From assembly GCA_052066835.1 (NCBI GenBank), contig JBQHRJ010000005.1: a stretch of 64,000 nt of DNA; one strand, given 5' to 3'. This document shows positions 60,986 through 64,000 of this stretch, one piece after another. Made by a program: the position numbers and the translations under genes. The notes beneath the pieces are model-generated. The model was given only the letters and a program-made list of their open reading frames with translations. It was not told the DNA's origin and did not search any database. This DNA comes from UBA2821 sp902763335. GTDB lineage: Bacteria; Bacillota; Clostridia; Lachnospirales; Lachnospiraceae. Within the stretch, counting starts at the first letter, position 1. The number at the start of each line of letters is the position of its first letter.

Positions 60986-61339
60986 GGGGTTGTACTGGTT
61001 TCGACGGGGTTTTTGAAGTTATGGAAGCCATCCGTGGACTAGGACCACGTAAAAACTTAGAAAATAAATATAAACGCTAACGAAAATTTAGCTTACGCTG
61101 CCTAGTTGCAGCTGTCAGTCTTAGGTCACCTGCTACTTAAGAATCTGGCATCGACTTTGCAGGGCACTTCTTCGTCAAAGCTTTGAGACGTTGGAAGATT
61201 TATGAAGCTACCGGATTTACAGGGATGTCAATGAACCTGTAGACGAGGGAAGATGACCGTAGGTCGAAATCACTGACTGTGATGGGAGATGCCGTAATGA
61301 ATAGAATTTCGGACAGGGGTTCGATTCCCCTCAGCTCCA
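60986..61339 (+). ncRNA. ssrA: Transfer-messenger RNA (tmRNA)
   Basis: The 5' end GGGGTTGTACTGGTTTCGAC and the 3' end GGTTCGATTCCCCTCAGCTCCA form the tRNA-like domain: GGGGTTG pairs with CAGCTCC, and the T-arm is GGGGTTCGATTCCCC. The tag frame starts at the GCT at 61076 and ends with TAG at 61103-61105, encoding ANENLAYAA, so the added tag is predicted as A-ANENLAYAA. The 3' CCA is not encoded (the gene reads CCATAG). Pseudoknot regions lie between the tag and the 3' domain. Length is about 354 nt, normal for Firmicutes. Confidence 0.97.
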
Positions 61340-61340
61340 T

Positions 61341-61379
61341 AGCCTTAAAATACTGGTAATACAGTGTTTTAGGGCTTTT
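61341..61379 (+). terminator. ssrA terminator
   Basis: AGCCTTAAAATACTG (61341-61355) pairs with CAGTGTTTTAGGGCT (61362-61376), 15 bp with two G·U pairs, a 6-nt loop and a short T-run. Confidence 0.85.
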
Positions 61380-61437
61380 GCTTTATAAAAATGTGGTCAA
61401 ACAATATAGGGAAAAATTTTACAGAATGGAGATAAAT

Positions 61438-61746
61438 ATGATACACGAATTGGTGACATGGGCGGTTATCAGAAAAACACAGACAGATCCGCCGGATATG
61501 TTAATAGGAAATACAGAGATGACAGCATGTATTGCTATGGTATGTAAGGATGCAGGCGAAGATGTTCCGGATTTTGAGACTCCTGAAGAATTATATGAGA
61601 AGTTTTTTAATATAATAGAAGAAATTGATATTTCAGGGCTGTCAGAAACGTCGGTAAAGATGATAGATATGCTTAAACAGTACCATGTTCTTCCGATGAA
61701 AAACGAGACAATTGAGGACCTGAAAAAGATAGTTGAAATATGTTAG
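61438..61746 (+). CDS. Small hypothetical protein
   Basis: A 102-aa soluble protein without signal peptide or membrane segment that I do not recognise. It looks mostly helical and acidic (ETPEELYEKFFNIIEEIDISG). ATG 61438 is chosen for GGAGA at 5 nt; ATG 61426 would overlap that site, and the frame is open further upstream through the ssrA terminator. It stands alone between the ssrA terminator and a lipoprotein promoter. Confidence 0.6.
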   Translation: MIHELVTWAVIRKTQTDPPDMLIGNTEMTACIAMVCKDAGEDVPDFETPEELYEKFFNIIEEIDISGLSETSVKMIDMLKQYHVLPMKNETIEDLKKIVEIC

Positions 61747-61782
61747 AGTGACATGAAAAGATTAAATTATTGATTTAATTGT

Positions 61783-61811
61783 TTGACAAATTTATATTTG
61801 TATGATATAGT
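61783..61811 (+). promoter_or_regulatory. Promoter of the lipoprotein gene at 61861
   Basis: TTGACA (61783-61788), 17-nt spacer and TATAGT (61806-61811), giving a leader of about 45 nt. Confidence 0.7.
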
Positions 61812-61860
61812 TCCTTTTGTTTTTTAATAATCATATATTTTTTGGAAGGAGATACGAATT

Positions 61861-62706
61861 ATGAAAAGAAAAATGTTAAGCATTGCACTTGTATGTGTAA
61901 TGACAGTATCAATGACAGCATGTGGAAAGAGTGAAAAAGAGAGCAGTCAGAAGACAGTTGACGTTTCAGCATCAGAAGTTATTTCAAAGATGGTTGATGC
62001 ATCACAGGATACAAAGAGTGCAGATTCTACAGTTTCATTAAAGTTTTCAGCAGAGAATGACGGAAGCAAGCTTGATTTATCAGGAAAGATGGATGTAAAA
62101 GCTACTGAAGATCCTACAGCTTCATATGTAAATCTTGAACTGTCATCAAAAGCTGACGGTGATTCTAATGATATAAATTATGAGTTATATCTTATGGAAG
62201 ACAACGGTGACTATAAGATGTACATTGGTACAGAGGGACAGTGGGCATCTACAACTATGTCAGCAGATGATCTTGGAGTGGACGATGCAGATCTTTCAGA
62301 TTCATATTCACAGATTAAAGAATACATCACAGATGAGAATATTGATAAATATTTTTCAAATGTTAAAGTTACAGAGAAGAAAGTTGATAAGAAAGCATGC
62401 TACTCTGTAAAGGGAGATGTCAAGTCAGATGTAGTTGATGACTTACTTGCAAGTGCAGAGTCACTTATGGGAACAGGTATTGACTTATCTGATATCAGAT
62501 TTTCTGTAGAAATCTGTGCAGATAAGAAGACAAATAAGCCTGCATCACTTACAATTACAGCAAATAGCGGTAAAGATTCAGCTATCGATATTAAGGATTG
62601 CAGCATAAGCATTAAGTATAATGCATATGATGTTGATGCAATAACACTTCCTGAGGAAGCTGAGAACGCACCGGAGATAGATTCTTTACTTGATTCTCTT
62701 TATTAA
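61861..62706 (+). CDS. Lipoprotein of unknown function
   Basis: A 281-aa protein with a signal peptide ending in the lipobox MTAC (Cys21). The mature part is rich in Ser, Asp and Lys and alternates short polar strands (VNLELSSKADG, YKMYIGTEGQWAST, FSVEICADKK), suggesting a single beta-rich domain like the LolA/LppX-fold lipoproteins common in Clostridia; this is inferred from pattern only. GGAAGGAGA precedes the ATG. It has its own promoter and terminator. Confidence 0.8.
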   Translation: MKRKMLSIALVCVMTVSMTACGKSEKESSQKTVDVSASEVISKMVDASQDTKSADSTVSLKFSAENDGSKLDLSGKMDVKATEDPTASYVNLELSSKADGDSNDINYELYLMEDNGDYKMYIGTEGQWASTTMSADDLGVDDADLSDSYSQIKEYITDENIDKYFSNVKVTEKKVDKKACYSVKGDVKSDVVDDLLASAESLMGTGIDLSDIRFSVEICADKKTNKPASLTITANSGKDSAIDIKDCSISIKYNAYDVDAITLPEEAENAPEIDSLLDSLY

Positions 62707-62736
62707 TATAGTTAATATTTAAATAATGAATATACA

Positions 62737-62770
62737 AAGCGGACTGCCTGACATGACAGTCTGCTTTTTT
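62737..62770 (+). terminator. Terminator after the lipoprotein gene
   Basis: AAGCGGACTG (62737-62746) pairs with CAGTCTGCTT (62757-62766), one G·U, followed by a T-run of six bases including the stem end. Confidence 0.88.
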
Positions 62771-62860
62771 CATTAATACAAAAAATAATGATATTTTTCA
62801 CATTTTCATCAAAAACATATGGTAAAATTTATATAAAACAATGTGAAAGGGATGAGCGGA

Positions 62861-63547
62861 ATGAGTAATTTGAAAATACTGGTAGTAGATGATGAGAGTA
62901 GAATGCGAAAACTTGTAAAAGATTTCCTTGTAAGAAAAGATTATACGGTTTTGGAAGCAGGAGACGGAGAGGAAGCAATGGAAATATTCTATAATGATAA
63001 AGATATTTCACTGGTTATTCTTGATGTTATGATGCCTAAGATGAATGGATGGGAAACATGCAGGGAGATAAGAAAGATATCAAAAGTGCCTGTAATAATG
63101 CTTACGGCAAAGAGTGAAGAGCAGGATGAACTTCTGGGATTTGAACTCGGAGTTGACGAATATATATCAAAGCCGTTCAGTCCTAAGATTCTGGTTGCCA
63201 GAATAGATGCAATACTTAGAAGAACAGCTAATATAGACACAAATGATAAAATAAAAGCGGGTATAATAGAGATTGACAAGGCAGCTCACATAGTAAAGGT
63301 AAATGGTAAAAACGTTGAGCTTAGTTTCAAGGAATTTGAACTGTTACAGTATTTTGTAGAGAACAAAGGAATAGCGCTTTCAAGAGAGAAGATTTTAAAC
63401 AGCGTGTGGAATTATGATTATTTTGGTGATGCGAGAACCATAGATACACATGTAAAGAAACTTAGAAGCAAATTAGGTGATGGAGCAGACTATATCAGAA
63501 CAATCTGGGGAATGGGATACAAATTTGAGACCGATGAAGAAAAATAA
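62861..63547 (+). CDS. OmpR-family response regulator
   Basis: A 228-aa two-component regulator. The receiver domain has VVDDES, the phosphorylation site Asp in VILDVMMPKMNGWE near residue 54, MLTAKSEE and SKPFSPK. The C-terminal winged helix is of the OmpR/PhoB type (LSFKEFELLQYFVENKG, RTIDTHVKKLRSKLG, IRTIWGMGYKF). ATG 62861 is preferred; an in-frame GTG at 62843 and ATG at 62852 have poorer spacing. Its end overlaps the histidine kinase start by 14 nt, so the pair is coupled. The target is not evident. Confidence 0.93.
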   Translation: MSNLKILVVDDESRMRKLVKDFLVRKDYTVLEAGDGEEAMEIFYNDKDISLVILDVMMPKMNGWETCREIRKISKVPVIMLTAKSEEQDELLGFELGVDEYISKPFSPKILVARIDAILRRTANIDTNDKIKAGIIEIDKAAHIVKVNGKNVELSFKEFELLQYFVENKGIALSREKILNSVWNYDYFGDARTIDTHVKKLRSKLGDGADYIRTIWGMGYKFETDEEK

Positions 63548-64000
63548 TAGAAAAGTAAGTTTTCCAATAAGAATAAAGCTTGTATGTATGATGGCGGGTA
63601 TGTCAGTTGGAGTATTTTTACTTTATATGTTATCAAATGCTTTATTTTTGGAGAATTTTTACATTAAAAGTAAACAGAAAGATATCGTTTATGCGTATAA
63701 TGAGATAGACGATATGTTAAAAGATGAAAGCAGTGCAACTGACAGCGACATATCAAATATATCTGATTTATGTGCAAAAACCGGAATGACGGCACTTATA
63801 ACAATGGAGTCGGGTGAAGTTCTGTTTAATTATGGAAATAAAGAATTATTGCAGTACAGACTTGAAAATTCTGTATTTAACAAGACTACTCCGACAGGAA
63901 AGGTAAATGTTCTTGAAAAAAATTCGAAATATGTCCTTCAGAAATATAAACTGACAGCGGAAAACAGGGAAGCTGAGTATCTAGAAATGTGGGGCGTTTT
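63534..64000 (+). CDS. Sensor histidine kinase, N-terminal part (runs off the window)
   Basis: The frame opens at ATG 63534, 14 nt inside the response regulator gene, and stays open to the window end, about 155 codons. It encodes a basic N-terminus (MKKNNRKVSFPIRIKL), a membrane segment at about residues 16-40 and the start of an extracytoplasmic sensor region. The kinase domains lie beyond base 64000, so the call rests on position after an OmpR-type regulator plus this topology. Confidence 0.75.
   Translation, partial: MKKNNRKVSFPIRIKLVCMMAGMSVGVFLLYMLSNALFLENFYIKSKQKDIVYAYNEIDDMLKDESSATDSDISNISDLCAKTGMTALITMESGEVLFNYGNKELLQYRLENSVFNKTTPTGKVNVLEKNSKYVLQKYKLTAENREAEYLEMWGV

Noticed and set aside
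1..64000. CRISPR arrays, prophage, transposase genes, tRNA and rRNA genes
   Set aside because: No regularly spaced direct repeats, phage structural genes, transposase motifs, or tRNA/rRNA signatures were seen apart from the tRNA-like ends of tmRNA.

Overview
This window reads as chromosomal core sequence of a low-GC, Gram-positive anaerobe of the Clostridia, most likely Lachnospiraceae. The grounds are the gene order rpmF–plsX–acpP–rnc–smc–ftsY … ylxM–ffh–rpsP–khpA–rimM–trmD, a fused accD-accA gene, FabK as the only enoyl-ACP reductase in the window, rubrerythrin, strong GGAGG ribosome binding sites and A+T-rich promoters. This is inference from gene content; I made no database comparison. 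The species cannot be fixed from the sequence alone, although a Lachnospira/Eubacterium-like gut bacterium fits.

Layout. 1-20.3 kb: the end of rpmF, the sbcDC nuclease, the phospholipid/cell-division/SRP block (plsX, acpP, rnc, smc, ftsY), then a non-core insert (threonine ammonia-lyase, a GGDEF protein with a degenerate active site, an HD-GYP membrane protein, and a GH13 alpha-amylase lipoprotein on the minus strand). The SRP/ribosome-maturation block follows (ylxM, ffh, rpsP, khpA, rimM, and trmD fused to an HD domain). 20.3-22.6 kb: a DtxR/MntR-type regulator, phosphotransacetylase and rubrerythrin. 22.6-29.1 kb: a six-gene polyamine operon (speD, Orn/Lys/Arg decarboxylase, speE, speB, carboxyspermidine dehydrogenase, carboxyspermidine decarboxylase). 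It encodes two routes to spermidine and has a structured leader. 29.1-33.3 kb: an ABC-2 transporter and a PP2C-type phosphatase. 33.4-41.1 kb: a zinc-ribbon/Ser-Thr kinase/LRR protein, an unknown membrane protein, and a MoxR–DUF58–transglutaminase set. 41.2-50.2 kb: a FliD-like orphan, then a complete fatty-acid elongation and acetyl-CoA carboxylase operon (acpP2, fabK, fabD, fabG, fabF, accB, fabZ, accC, accDA). Two FabT-type palindromes lie in it, but no fabT or fabH is present. 50.3-64 kb: gltX, a UvrD/PcrA-family helicase, DUF1292, a 124-bp cloverleaf-like palindromic element, an NdpA-family protein, a lipid-anchored trigger-factor-like chaperone, rnr, smpB, tmRNA, a lipoprotein and the start of a two-component system.

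How it fits together. PlsX and AcpP join membrane lipid synthesis to the fab operon. SRP (Ffh), FtsY and YlxM handle membrane targeting. RNase R, SmpB and tmRNA form the trans-translation and RNA-quality module. The polyamine operon makes putrescine through agmatine, then spermidine either from decarboxylated SAM or from aspartate semialdehyde.

No phage, CRISPR array, insertion sequence with a transposase, tRNA or rRNA was seen. I did not find a clear undescribed multi-gene defence or mobile system. The most unusual items are the cloverleaf-like element at 55.06-55.18 kb, the dual-route polyamine operon with its leader hairpin, the TrmD-HD fusion, and the lipoprotein trigger factor.
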